The notes below the pieces were generated by a model. It was not told where the DNA came from, did not search any database, and saw nothing but the letters and a program-made list of their open reading frames with translations. DNA of 64,000 nucleotides, from contig NZ_VFOP01000001.1 in the NCBI RefSeq assembly GCF_006716185.1, positions 1,736,001-1,800,000 on the forward strand, in the 5' to 3' direction. This document shows, piece after piece, positions 46,370 through 55,300 of this stretch; positions within the stretch are counted from its first letter, which is position 1; each line of letters starts with the position of its first letter. Both the position numbers and the translations under genes were made by a program. The DNA comes from Ornithinicoccus hortensis. GTDB taxonomy: Bacteria; Actinomycetota; Actinomycetes; Actinomycetales; Dermatophilaceae.

Positions 46370-48493
46370 GTGACCGACCAGAACCAGACGATCGCCCCGC
46401 CCGTCGCCGCCCGCGTGGACCACGTCCGAACGCACCACGGCGAGACCGTCACCGACCCCTACGAGTGGCTCCGTGACAAGGAGGACCCGAAGGTCATCGC
46501 CCACCTCGAGGCGGAGAACGCCTACACCGAGGCGATGACCCCGCAGCTGGCCGACCTGAGCCAGGCAGTGTTCGAGGAGATCAAGGGCCGCACCCAGGAG
46601 ACCGACCTGTCGGTGCCGGTGCGCGACAAGGGCTGGTGGTACTACTCGCGCACCGTGGAGGGGCTGCAGTATCCGATCCGCGCCCGGATCGCGGTCGCCG
46701 ACAGCCCCGAGCGGCCGGTGCTCGACCCGGAGACGACACCGGCGGGTGAGCAGGTGCTGCTGGACGAGAACGTGGCGGCGCAGGGTGAGGAGTTCTTCGC
46801 CCTCGGGGCCTTCGACATCTCCCAGGCGGGCGACCGGCTCGCGTATGCGGTGGACACCTCCGGGGACGAGCGCTTCGACCTGATCGTCACCGACCTGGCC
46901 ACGGGCGAGAAGCTCGAGGAGTCCGTCACCGGGATCGGGTATGGCGTGGCGTGGGACGCGCAGGGACGGCACCTGTTCTACACCCGGGTGGACGACGCGT
47001 GGCGCCCCTACCAGGTGTGGCGCCACGAGCTGGGCACCGACCCCGCCCAGGACGTGCTCGTCTTCCAGGAGGACGACGAGCGGTTCTGGATGGGCCTGGA
47101 CTCCTCCCGGGACGAGCGGTTCATCCTGATCGGGGTCGGCAGCAAGAACACCACGGAGTACCGGATCCTGCCCGCAGACGACCCCACGGGTGAGTTCCGG
47201 GTGATCGCCCCGCGGGAGGAGGGGGTCGAGTACGACGTCGAGCCCGCCGGCGACACGATGTGGATCTTGCACAACCGGGCGCACCCGGAGGCCGAGCTGG
47301 CCCGGGCGCCTCTCGGCTCGACCTCCCCCGAGGACTGGCAGACCGTCATCCCCGGTCAGGACGGCGTGCGGCTGACCGGGGTCGACGCCTTCGCCTCGCA
47401 CCTGGTGCTGTCGCTGCGCCGGGAGGGGCTGGCCGAGGTCGAGGTCTACCCGCTGGACGCCTCGTCCGCGACCGGGCTCGGCGAGGGCCGTGCGGTCGAC
47501 GCCGGCGAGGAGCTCTACACCGTCGGCGTCGGGGCCAACCCGAGCTATGAGACCGACACCCTGCAGGTGGTCATCGGGTCCCTGGTGACGCCCCGCTCGA
47601 TCTTCGACGTCGACCTGACGACGGGCGTCAAGACGCTGCTCAAGCAGCAGCCGGTGCTCGGCGGGTACGACCCAGCCGACTACGTCCAGCAGCGCCTGTG
47701 GGCGACCGCAGCGGACGGCACGCAGGTCCCGATCTCGCTCGTGGCCCGCAAGGACGTCACCCCGGACGGCACCGCCCCCGGCCTGCTCTACGGCTACGGC
47801 TCCTACGAGATCCCGATCGACCCGGCGTTCTCGGTGTCCCGGCTGTCCTACCTGGACCGCGGTGTGGTGTTCGCCATCGCGCACATCCGGGGCGGCGGCG
47901 AGATGGGCCGCCGCTGGTACGAACAGGGTCGGATGGAGCACAAGCAGAACACCTTCACCGACTTCGTGGCCTGTGCCGAGCACCTGGTGGACACCGGGTG
48001 GGTGGCACCCGACCGGCTCGCCGCCGAGGGGCGGTCGGCCGGTGGTCTCCTGATGGGTGCCGTGCTCAACCTGGCGCCCGAACGCTTCCGGGTGGTGCAC
48101 GCCGGGGTGCCGTTCGTCGACGCCCTGACCACCATCCTGGACCCGAGCCTGCCGCTGACGGTCGGGGAGTGGGAGGAGTGGGGCAACCCGCTGGAGTCTG
48201 CGGAGATCTACCGGTTGATGCGCTCCTACACCCCCTACGAGAACATCCGCGAGGTGCCCTACCCGGCGATCCTGGCCACCACCGGCCTGAACGACACCCG
48301 CGTCTACTACGTGGAGCCGGCCAAGTGGGTCGCCCGGCTGCGGGAGACGGTGACCAGCGACCCGGTCGAGCGTCCCATCCTGCTCAAGACCGAGATGGTC
48401 GCGGGTCACGGCGGCAAGACGGGCCGCTATGACGCCTGGCACGAGGCGGCCTTCGAGATCGCCTTCGTGCTGGACCAGCTCGGGGCCCGCTAG
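46370..48493 (+). CDS. prolyl oligopeptidase family serine peptidase (oligopeptidase B type)
   Basis: 707 residues from GTG 46370; TATCGT at 46358-46363 ends six bases before it, fixing a leaderless start and excluding the upstream in-frame start at 46307. N-terminal propeller from DPYEWLRDKEDPKVIAHLEAEN; C-terminal hydrolase with LLYGYGSYEIPIDPAFS, AHIRGGGEMGRRWYEQG, nucleophile AEGRSAGGLLMGAVLN, Asp in TTGLNDTRVYY and His near MVAGHGGKTGRYD. Matches oligopeptidase B, which cleaves short peptides after basic residues. Confidence 0.93.
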   Translation: MTDQNQTIAPPVAARVDHVRTHHGETVTDPYEWLRDKEDPKVIAHLEAENAYTEAMTPQLADLSQAVFEEIKGRTQETDLSVPVRDKGWWYYSRTVEGLQYPIRARIAVADSPERPVLDPETTPAGEQVLLDENVAAQGEEFFALGAFDISQAGDRLAYAVDTSGDERFDLIVTDLATGEKLEESVTGIGYGVAWDAQGRHLFYTRVDDAWRPYQVWRHELGTDPAQDVLVFQEDDERFWMGLDSSRDERFILIGVGSKNTTEYRILPADDPTGEFRVIAPREEGVEYDVEPAGDTMWILHNRAHPEAELARAPLGSTSPEDWQTVIPGQDGVRLTGVDAFASHLVLSLRREGLAEVEVYPLDASSATGLGEGRAVDAGEELYTVGVGANPSYETDTLQVVIGSLVTPRSIFDVDLTTGVKTLLKQQPVLGGYDPADYVQQRLWATAADGTQVPISLVARKDVTPDGTAPGLLYGYGSYEIPIDPAFSVSRLSYLDRGVVFAIAHIRGGGEMGRRWYEQGRMEHKQNTFTDFVACAEHLVDTGWVAPDRLAAEGRSAGGLLMGAVLNLAPERFRVVHAGVPFVDALTTILDPSLPLTVGEWEEWGNPLESAEIYRLMRSYTPYENIREVPYPAILATTGLNDTRVYYVEPAKWVARLRETVTSDPVERPILLKTEMVAGHGGKTGRYDAWHEAAFEIAFVLDQLGAR

Positions 48494-48498
48494 TCACC

Positions 48499-48903
48499 GT
48501 GGGCTGCACGTTCTGCGCCATCGTCGCCGGTGAAGAGGCGGCGCACATCGTGCTGTCCACCGAGGACGTCGTGGCCTTCCTGGACCGGCGCCCGGTCTTC
48601 AAGGGGCACGTGCTCGTGGTGCCCCGCGAGCATGTGGTCACTCTGCCCGACCTCACGGATGCCCAGGTGCAGTCGGTGATGACCGCGGCCCGGACGGTCG
48701 CGGACGCGGTGCGCACGGCATACGGGGCCCAGGGCTCCTTCGTCGCGATCAACAACACGGTCAGCCAGTCGGTGCCGCACCTGCACGTCCACGTGGTCCC
48801 GCGGACCAAGGGGGACGGGCTGCGCGGGTTCTTCTGGCCGCGGACGAAGTATGCCGAGGGGGAGGCGGCCGAGTACGCGGACCGGCTGCGGGTGGTCCTC
48901 TGA
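48499..48903 (+). CDS. HIT family nucleotide hydrolase/transferase
   Basis: 134 residues from GTG, five bases after the oligopeptidase stop. Opens CTFCAIVAGE with a zinc-type CxxC, then FLDRRPVFKGHVLVVPREHV and the histidine triad PHLHVHVVPR. HIT proteins hydrolyse or transfer nucleotides such as AMP derivatives or diadenosine polyphosphates. Likely cotranscribed with the upstream gene. Confidence 0.92.
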   Translation: MGCTFCAIVAGEEAAHIVLSTEDVVAFLDRRPVFKGHVLVVPREHVVTLPDLTDAQVQSVMTAARTVADAVRTAYGAQGSFVAINNTVSQSVPHLHVHVVPRTKGDGLRGFFWPRTKYAEGEAAEYADRLRVVL

Positions 48904-48905
48904 CC

Positions 48906-48921
48906 GGTGGCCAGGGCCACC
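48906..48921 (+). terminator. short terminator after the HIT gene
   Basis: GGTGGC and GCCACC around a CAGG loop, followed by AAGCGTTGTT. Small but well placed three bases after the stop codon. Confidence 0.5.
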
Positions 48922-48996
48922 AAGCGTTGTTAGCCTGGCCGGATTGAACCGCCAGGGGAGCCGCACGGTGCGGCACGCGGTCGAGGAGGGGGACAC

Positions 48997-49413
48997 ATGA
49001 GTCGAGCAGCACTGGCACCGGACGCGAGTTGGCCCACGCTCAGACAGGGACACCGGGGACGGAACGTGACGACGCTGCAGGCGCTGTTGCGCTCGCACGG
49101 TTACGCACTGGACGTCGACGGGGTCTTCGGGCAGGGCACCCTGTCGAAGGTCCGTGCCTTCCAGGCCAACCGGGGTCTCGCCGTCGACGGTGTCGTCGGA
49201 CCCAACACGTGGACGGCGGCGACGCCGGCGACGGTGGCCAGGCGGGGCACGAAGGGGTGGCGGGCCACGGCGGCCAACAGCCAGGTCGGGATCGCCTCGA
49301 GCACCTTCGGCGCCAGTTCCGAGTCCGCCTGGAGGTCGCTGCAGCGCAGTCTGGGGCTCACCGCCGACGGCGTCTGCGGCCGTGAGTCGCTGCGTAGCGC
49401 GCTCCTGCGGTAG
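48997..49413 (+). CDS. peptidoglycan-binding-like protein with two repeats
   Basis: 138 residues, GAGGAGGGGG upstream. The first PG_binding_1 repeat is clear: LRQGHRGRNVTTLQALLRSHGYALDVDGVFGQGTLSKVRAFQANRGLAVDGVVGPNTW is its extent (residues ~10-68, quoted motif parts LRQGHRG, VDGVFGQGT, VDGVVGPNTW). A second, weaker repeat covers residues ~80-137 (SESAWRSLQRSLGLTADGV). No signal peptide or catalytic domain is seen, so how it reaches the wall is unclear. Confidence 0.8.
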   Translation: MSRAALAPDASWPTLRQGHRGRNVTTLQALLRSHGYALDVDGVFGQGTLSKVRAFQANRGLAVDGVVGPNTWTAATPATVARRGTKGWRATAANSQVGIASSTFGASSESAWRSLQRSLGLTADGVCGRESLRSALLR

Positions 49414-49497
49414 GGCAGCCGGGCGGTCCGGCTCCGCGACGCGCATGTCGCTTCTGGGCTAGGATCGCCGCACTGGTCGCCGGAACAGGGGAGTGAG

Positions 49498-50130
49498 ATG
49501 TCGGCAACGCCCACGACGCGCAAGGGGCTGCGGACGCGGCAGTCGATCGTCGAGGCCGGACGTGGGGTCTTTGCCCGCGACGGGTTCGTGAGCGCCCGGA
49601 TGGGCGACATCGCCGAGGCGGCGGGCCTGTCGATGGGTGGTCTGTACCGGTACTTCGCCAACAAGGAGGACGTCTTCGAGGCGGTCATCGCCGACGTCCA
49701 CGAGGGGTTGTTCCAGGCGAGCGTGTCCACCAACCACGACTTCCGTACCGAGCCCTACGAGGCTCTGCTGGAGGCGAATCGGGGCTACCTGCAGCGCTAC
49801 TACGAGTACCGCGACGTGATGCGCGCCTTCATGGAGGCGGCCCACGTCGACAAGCGCTTCCGCGACTTCTGGTGGTCGATGCGGTCGCGGCACGTCGAGC
49901 GCTTCCTGGGCGTGATGGGCAAGGTGTCGGCCGACGGGGGTGAGTCGGCCCCCGACCTGCGGCTGGCGGCGGAAGCCGTGGCCTGCATGGTGGAGCAGTC
50001 CGCCTACGTGTGGTTCGCCCAGGACGAGCTCTACGGCGCGACGGTCGACGTCGAGGACGCGACCCGGGTGGTGACCCAGATCTGGCACGGGACCTTCTTC
50101 CCAGAGAAAAAAGCGACATCACCCTCTTGA
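49498..50130 (+). CDS. TetR family transcriptional regulator
   Basis: 210 residues, GGGGAG upstream of ATG. N-terminal HTH: RTRQSIVEAGRGVFARDGFV and GDIAEAAGLSMGGLYRYFANKEDVFEAVI, residues ~10-60. The C-terminal ligand domain is helical and unlike families I know. It lies directly before the solute-binding protein gene in the same direction and may have regulated it or a lost neighbouring gene. Confidence 0.92.
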   Translation: MSATPTTRKGLRTRQSIVEAGRGVFARDGFVSARMGDIAEAAGLSMGGLYRYFANKEDVFEAVIADVHEGLFQASVSTNHDFRTEPYEALLEANRGYLQRYYEYRDVMRAFMEAAHVDKRFRDFWWSMRSRHVERFLGVMGKVSADGGESAPDLRLAAEAVACMVEQSAYVWFAQDELYGATVDVEDATRVVTQIWHGTFFPEKKATSPS

Positions 50131-50199
50131 CTTAACGCCGTTTGCTGGCGACGATCTATCAGACCGACCAATGGTGGTGACGTCTGAAGGGTTGTCCCG

Positions 50200-51012
50200 A
50201 TGGCATTTCGTGAGTGGGCTGGCGGGTTGTCCGCCCTGGCCCTCCTGGCGCTGACCGGCTGCGCCACGGGCGAGGCCGGCGCCAGTACCGGCCCGAGCGA
50301 TGAGGTAACCGTCGCGCTGATCGCCCCGTTCACCGGGTTCTCCGCCAACTACGGACCGGAGGCCAAGGCTGGCATCGAGATCGCCCTGGAGGATGCCGGC
50401 TACGCCGCGGGGGACACCGAGATCACCCTGATCACGGTGGACGAGGACGTGCTGGACCCCTCCCAGACGCTGGAGCGGGTGAAGAAGGCGGTCGAGGGCG
50501 ACGGGGCCGACGTCCTCATCGGCCCCGTGTTCGGCTCCAGCCAGCAGGCGGTCGCGCCCTACCTGTCCCAGCGCAAGCTGCCGATGTTCACCTTCCTCGG
50601 CGGTCAGGAGTCGCTGGCCGGGGAGCGCAGCGGGTTCATCTGGCCGGCGCCCGACGACCAGACCGCCCGTCCGCTCGGCACCTACGCCGGTGAGGAGCTG
50701 GGCTACGAGACGATCGCGACCCTGGGTCCGGACTACGCCTACGGCCACGACGCGATGAACGGTGCCGCGCAGGCCTTCGAGGCCACCGGGGGCACGGTGG
50801 TCCAGCAGCAGTGGGTGCCGTTGGGTACGACCGACATGTTGCAGTACGCCACGTCCCTGGACCGGGACGTCGACGCACTGGTCATGTGGCTGGTGCCCAC
50901 CGACGCCGCGGCCTTCGTCCGGGAGTACCGCAACCTGGGCATCGACATCCCGCTGCTGATGTTCCAGGGCGTCTTCGACCCCGACCCGGCGGTGACCAGG
51001 AGCGGTTCCTGA
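50200..51012 (+). pseudogene. truncated branched-chain amino acid-type ABC substrate-binding lipoprotein
   Basis: 270 codons. Signal peptide with lipobox LALTGCATG (Cys ~24) and the start of a type 1 periplasmic-binding fold (VTVALIAPFTGFSANYGPEAKAGIEIALEDAGY, DVLIGPVFGSSQQAVAPYLS). Family members are about 380-420 residues, so about a third is missing. The frame ends in TRSGS just after the join at about 50998, beyond which another frame encodes the end of an unrelated protein. Loss of the C-terminal lobe should abolish ligand binding. Confidence 0.8.
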
Positions 51013-51059
51013 CCCAGTTCACCGAGGACGTCGTCCCGCGGCTGAGAGACCTCGGCTGA
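51000..51059 (+). pseudogene. 3' remnant of an unrelated gene fused to the truncated binding protein
   Basis: In a different frame from the binding protein, 19 codons read ERFLTQFTEDVVPRLRDLG then stop. This resembles a C-terminal helix of a flavin-dependent monooxygenase-type protein, but it is too short to assign. It marks a deletion or integration junction. Confidence 0.45.
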
Positions 51060-51189
51060 CACTCTGGTGCACCGAGGACAGCAACCGGCTGATTGATCCT
51101 GAGTCGGCCAGTCAGGGGGCAGTCTTGTTCCCTATCGGGCGTGATCTATAGAGCGGCTGGCTGGCACATACCCACGAGAATGGCGGCCA

Positions 51190-51206
51190 ACGCTGGGAGA
51201 CGCTGA
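51190..51206 (+). repeat. direct repeat, left copy flanking the higBA module
   Basis: ACGCTGGGAGACGCTGA; the copy at 51973-51989 differs at one base. About 780 bases separate them, with higA and higB between. A second shared segment, CCTG(G/C)GCAAACGC, occurs at 51207 and 52087. Confidence 0.5.
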
Positions 51207-51256
51207 CCTGGGCAAACGCGGTTGTGATTGGCCGTGGCGCCTCCGGCGGCCGAGTT

Positions 51257-51562
51257 TCAGCTCGCCACCAGCGTGGTCACCTTGGCCAGTTCGGCACCGT
51301 GTAGGTCGCGCTCCACTTCGAGGTCGTAGTCGGTCTGGATGTTGATCCAGAACCGGTCGTCGACCCCGAGCGCCTTGGACAGTCGCAGTGCGGTGTCAGT
51401 GGTGATGGTGCGCTTGCCGCGTACGATCTCGCTGATCCGGGTCTGGGGGAGTCCGGTGGCCTGGGCGAGGCGGTACTGGGTGATGCCCAGCGGCTCCAGG
51501 AACTCGGTCAGCAGGATCTCGCCGGGAGTGATCGGGTCGTGGGCTTTGGTGGTCGTGGCCAT
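51257..51562 (-). CDS. higA: HigA family antitoxin (XRE HTH)
   Basis: 101 residues, GAGGAG upstream of ATG. Opens with ITPGEILLTEFLEPLGITQYRLAQATGLPQTRISEIVRGKRTITTDTALRLSKALG, the HigA HTH (quoted here as its extent, residues ~11-66; key motif PQTRISEIVRGKR), then FWINIQTDYDLE. It binds and neutralises HigB and represses the operon. Second gene of a leftward pair, 24 bases after the toxin frame, the usual toxin-first order of higBA. Confidence 0.93.
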   Translation of the reverse strand: MATTTKAHDPITPGEILLTEFLEPLGITQYRLAQATGLPQTRISEIVRGKRTITTDTALRLSKALGVDDRFWINIQTDYDLEVERDLHGAELAKVTTLVAS

Positions 51563-51586
51563 GATCGTGGCTCCTCTCTTGCTCGG

Positions 51587-51867
51587 TCAGTGGTAGTCGG
51601 TGATCTCGACGTCAGTTGGACCGGTGTCTGTCCAACTGAAGCAGATTCGGTACTGGTCGTTGATGCGGATGGAGTGTTGTCCCGCGCGGTTGCCGACGAG
51701 TTCTCCAGACGGTTGCCGGGTGGCACTCGCAGGCTGTTCAGTTCGGAGGCCGCGTTGAGGAGGCGGAGCTTCTTCTGCGCGGCCCGCTGTAGTTCGGGTC
51801 CGAAGGCCCGAACGTGTTCGCGATTCCAGACCTTCTCGGTTTCGGTGTTCTTGAAGGACCGAATCAC
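51587..51867 (-). pseudogene. higB: HigB family toxin with a single-base frameshift
   Basis: The N-terminal half (GTG 51867; MIRSFKNTETEKVWNRE to LRVPPGNRLE) and the C-terminal half (GELVGNRAGQHSIRINDQYRICFSW to EITDYH) are in different frames. Restoring one G in the GGAG/AAC stretch at about 51703-51706 gives a normal 93-residue HigB. HigB is a ribosome-dependent mRNA endonuclease; the break would inactivate it while its antitoxin stays intact. A sequencing error is possible. The start is leaderless-like: TACGCT six bases upstream. Confidence 0.85.
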
Positions 51868-51872
51868 GACAC

Positions 51873-51914
51873 AAGCGTAACGCGCAACGATACTAACGGC
51901 AAGCGTAAGTATCG
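51873..51914 (-). promoter_or_regulatory. candidate higBA operator/promoter
   Basis: Two direct copies of AAGCGTAA (51873 and 51901) and an inverted pair CGATACT (51888) / AGTATCG (51908). On the minus strand the copy nearest higB supplies TACGCT at -10 position. This arrangement suits autorepression by HigA. Confidence 0.5.
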
Positions 51915-51956
51915 GATCGGCTCGATGGATGGGTGCGCACTGGTTGTGCCCGAGAA

Positions 51957-52020
51957 CGACGAACGGCGGCTGACGCTGGAAGACGCTGAAGGCGTCTCCA
52001 CAGGTCAGCCGCCGTTGTCG
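51957..52020. repeat. 64-base imperfect hairpin containing the right direct repeat
   Basis: Arms AACGGCGGCTGAC (51962) and GTCAGCCGCCGTT (52004) are perfectly complementary, extended outward by CGAC/GTCG beyond one bulged G, and inside by AGACGC/GCGTCT. No T-run follows. It lacks the paired core sites of integron attC elements. Confidence 0.6.
51973..51989 (+). repeat. direct repeat, right copy flanking the higBA module
   Basis: ACGCTGGAAGACGCTGA, one mismatch from 51190-51206. It forms part of the hairpin loop arm at 51957-52020. Confidence 0.5.
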
Positions 52021-52355
52021 GCAACTACTGACAGAGGGCGAACCCTCGGATCAGATGTCGTAATAGAGGACGTCGTACGGCGCTCACCTGCGCAAACGCC
52101 GCTCTGCAGGCGCTGCATGTACCACCCGTGTAACGAGTCGATCGCCCGCGCTGCGTCGGTTGACGACCCAAACCAGCAATGTAGGGACGGCCAGCAACGA
52201 CGAACAATCCGTGACCGCGAGTGGAACGGGCTCAGGGGCGCAACTCCAACCCGGACTGCAGGTTGCCTGCCAAGATGGGCGACAGGCGTCGGAGTTCGCG
52301 CACCTTGTCGGACCGCTCGCGTAACGTAGGCCGACTGTCGATCAGGAGGTCAGTA

Positions 52356-55300
52356 GTGCAGCTCGAGGAGCTCAAGCCCGGTCTGCGGGTTGAGGGGTTG
52401 ATCCCGTCCGAGGTCATCACTGTCATCGCGACGCAGTGGCATGGCACGGATGCGTTGGAGCTGACCTACAAGGATTCCTCCGGTCGTCTCGGCCAGCAGG
52501 TCGTGTTTCGCAAGGAGGAGGCGAACCTGTCGGTTGCCCAGACCGGCGGCCGCGCCTTCGACGCCGAGGCGAGTGATTTCAAGTTGGTCGCGGAAGCACA
52601 GCGCATCACGCTCGCGGGTTTGTTTGATCCGATGCTCGCGGTGGCCACGAGCGACGTGCAGCCGTTGCCGCACCAGATCCGTGCCGTGTATGGCGAGATG
52701 CTCCCGAGGACTCCGTTGCGGTTCCTGTTGGCCGATGACCCTGGTGCTGGCAAGACGATCATGGCCGGGCTCTATGTCAAGGAGTTGCTGCTGCGCGACG
52801 ACGTGAAGCAGTGCCTCATCGTCGCGCCTGGTGGTCTGGTCGAGCAGTGGCAGGACGAGCTGTTCTTCAAGTTCGGTCTCCGGTTCGACCTGCTCACCAA
52901 CCAGTTGATCGACGCGAACATCAACGTCAACGTGTTCGAGCACAGCCCGCTGCTGATCGCTCGCATGGACCAGCTCTCGCGCAACGAGGAACTCCAGGCG
53001 CAGCTCAAGGAGACCGAGTGGGATCTGATCATCATCGACGAGGCGCACCGCATGGGGGCGCACTACTTCGGCGGCAAGCTGGAGAAGACCAAGCGGTTCC
53101 AGCTCGGAGAGTTGCTGGGCGAGATCACCCGGCACCTGCTGTTGATGACCGCGACCCCGCACTCGGGCAAGGAGGAGGACTTCCAGCTCTTCCTGACGCT
53201 GCTTGATCGCGACCGATTCGAGGGCAAGCAGAGGAAGTCCGTTGACGTCTCCGGCGTCATGCGGCGCATGGTCAAGGAAGACCTGCTTACCTTCGAGGGG
53301 AAGAAGCTCTTCCCCGAGCGCATCGCGGAAACGGTGCCGTATGAGCTCACCGCGCTGGAGGAGGAGCTCTATGAGGATGTCACCCACTATGTCCGGGAGG
53401 GGATGAACCGAGCGGACAAGCTGGGTGGCAAGTGGAAGAACACCGTCGGGTTCGCGCTCACGGTCCTGCAGCGGCGCCTGGCGTCGAGCCCGGAGGCGAT
53501 CTACAAGAGCCTCGTGCGCCGCTCGGAGCGACTGGAGCGCAAGAAGCAGGAGATCCTCAACGGCACCTACACCGAATCGGAGCCGTCGGTTGACCTGAGC
53601 GAGATCGATGATGACGAGTACAACGCCGAAGAGATGGAGGAGATGGAGGAGGAACTCCTCGACGCGGCCACTGCTGCGCAGACGGTGGAGGAACTCAACG
53701 CGGAGCTCCTCGAATTGGACGACTTGATCGAGACCGCGAAGAGGGTCCGCGAGACCGGCACCGACCGCAAGTGGACGGAACTGTCGACGATCCTCCAGGA
53801 CAACGCACTGACCACGGACGCCAACGGGATGCCGCGCAAGTTCATCATCTTCACCGAGCACCGCGACACCTTGGACTACCTCGAAGGCAAGATCGGCTCG
53901 CTGCTGGGCAAGCCGGACGCGGTCAAGGCGATCCACGGCGGTGTACGCCGGGGCGAGCGTCGCCTGATCACCGAAGAGTTCACCAAGAACCGCGACGTCC
54001 AGATCCTCCTCGCCACCGACGCCGCAGGAGAGGGACTCAACCTCCAGGCCGCGCATCTCATGGTCAACTACGACCTGCCGTGGAACCCCAACCGCATCGA
54101 GCAGCGCTTCGGACGCATCCACCGCATCGGCCAGGAAGAGGTCTGCCGGCTGTGGAACCTGGTCGCCTCGAACACCCGCGAGGGTGAGGTCTTCACCCGC
54201 CTGCTGACGAAGCTCGAGCAGATGCGTGAAACTTATGGCGGCAAGGTCTTCGACGTGCTCGGGGAGGCGTTTACTGAAACGCCTCTGCGCAACCTGCTGC
54301 GTGAGGCGATCCAGTACGGCGAACGTCCCGACATCAAGGCCAAGATGCACCAGGTCGTCGACTCCTCCGTCGGCGATGGACTGAAGGACCTGCTCGATGA
54401 TCGTGCGCTCGCCTCGGAGAACCTTGCTGAGGGCGACATGCAGGCCCTGCGCGCCGCAATGGACGAGGCCCGGGCCCGCCGGCTGCAGCCCCATTACATC
54501 GAGCTCGCGTTCAAGGCAGCGTTCAGCCGGCTCGGGGGACGGATCGTGAAGCGCGAACAAGGCCGCTACGAGATCGCGAACGTGCCCCAACAGATCCGCG
54601 CCGCCAGCACCGGCCCGATCGCCACCAAGTACGACCGCGTGACGTTCGAACTCGACAAGGTCCACGCCGAGGAACACACCCGGGCCGACCTGCTTGCCCC
54701 AGGCCACCCGCTCCACGACACGGTCATGGACGAAGCCGTCCGCCAATTCGGGGACACCCTCAACCAAGGCACCGTCCTTGTGTCCTCAACCCTGGAGGAA
54801 CCCCACCTGCTGGTCGGCGTGGTCGAGGAAGTCGCCGACGCGACCGGCGAGTCCGTGTCCCGACGCTTCGGCTACGCCTACGTCGACAACTACGGCACCG
54901 TCACCCCAGCCGGGCCCGCTCCCTATCTCGACTGCGTCGCCGCGCCGGACAGCCCTGTCGTGGACGCCGTCCGAGAGCTGCCGTGGCTCGTGGATGCTGA
55001 GGACAAGGCGATGAGCTGGATCATCGCCAACCGGCTGCCCGAGTACCTGTCCGAGGTCCAGCCGCGTCGACTCGCCGAGCTGGACAAAGCACGCGCCCTG
55101 GTCGTCAAACGGCTCGAAGGAGAACGCGACCGGCTCCTCCTCGATGCCGCGGTGGCGTCGGAGAAGGAACAGGCTGGCGACAAGCCCAAGATTTCGTCGG
55201 AGAGCCTCAACCGTAAGGCCGTCGAACTCGACGTGCGGCTGCGCAAGCGGCTCGAGCTGATGGACCAGCAGCAACTCATGTCCACCAAGCCGCCCCGCAT

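Larger units (their letters stand above)
51868..52355. other. intergenic region between higBA and the defence helicase
   Basis: About 490 bases without a recognisable gene. It holds the putative higBA operator, the right copy of the flanking direct repeat, a 64-base hairpin and a TAACGT -10-like hexamer at 52323 upstream of the helicase ribosome-binding site AGGAGG. Short open frames here have no family resemblance. Confidence 0.6.

Noticed and set aside
51061-51256. tRNA or att site at the left edge of the island
   Set aside because: No cloverleaf-forming sequence or integrase gene was seen; the edge is instead a gene-truncation junction.
51587-51867. Programmed frameshift in higB
   Set aside because: No slippery heptamer or downstream stimulator is seen; a missing G explains the break more simply.
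51957-52020. Integron attC site
   Set aside because: Long hairpin, but the flanking core sites of the RYYYAAC/GTTRRRY type are missing and no integron integrase is present.
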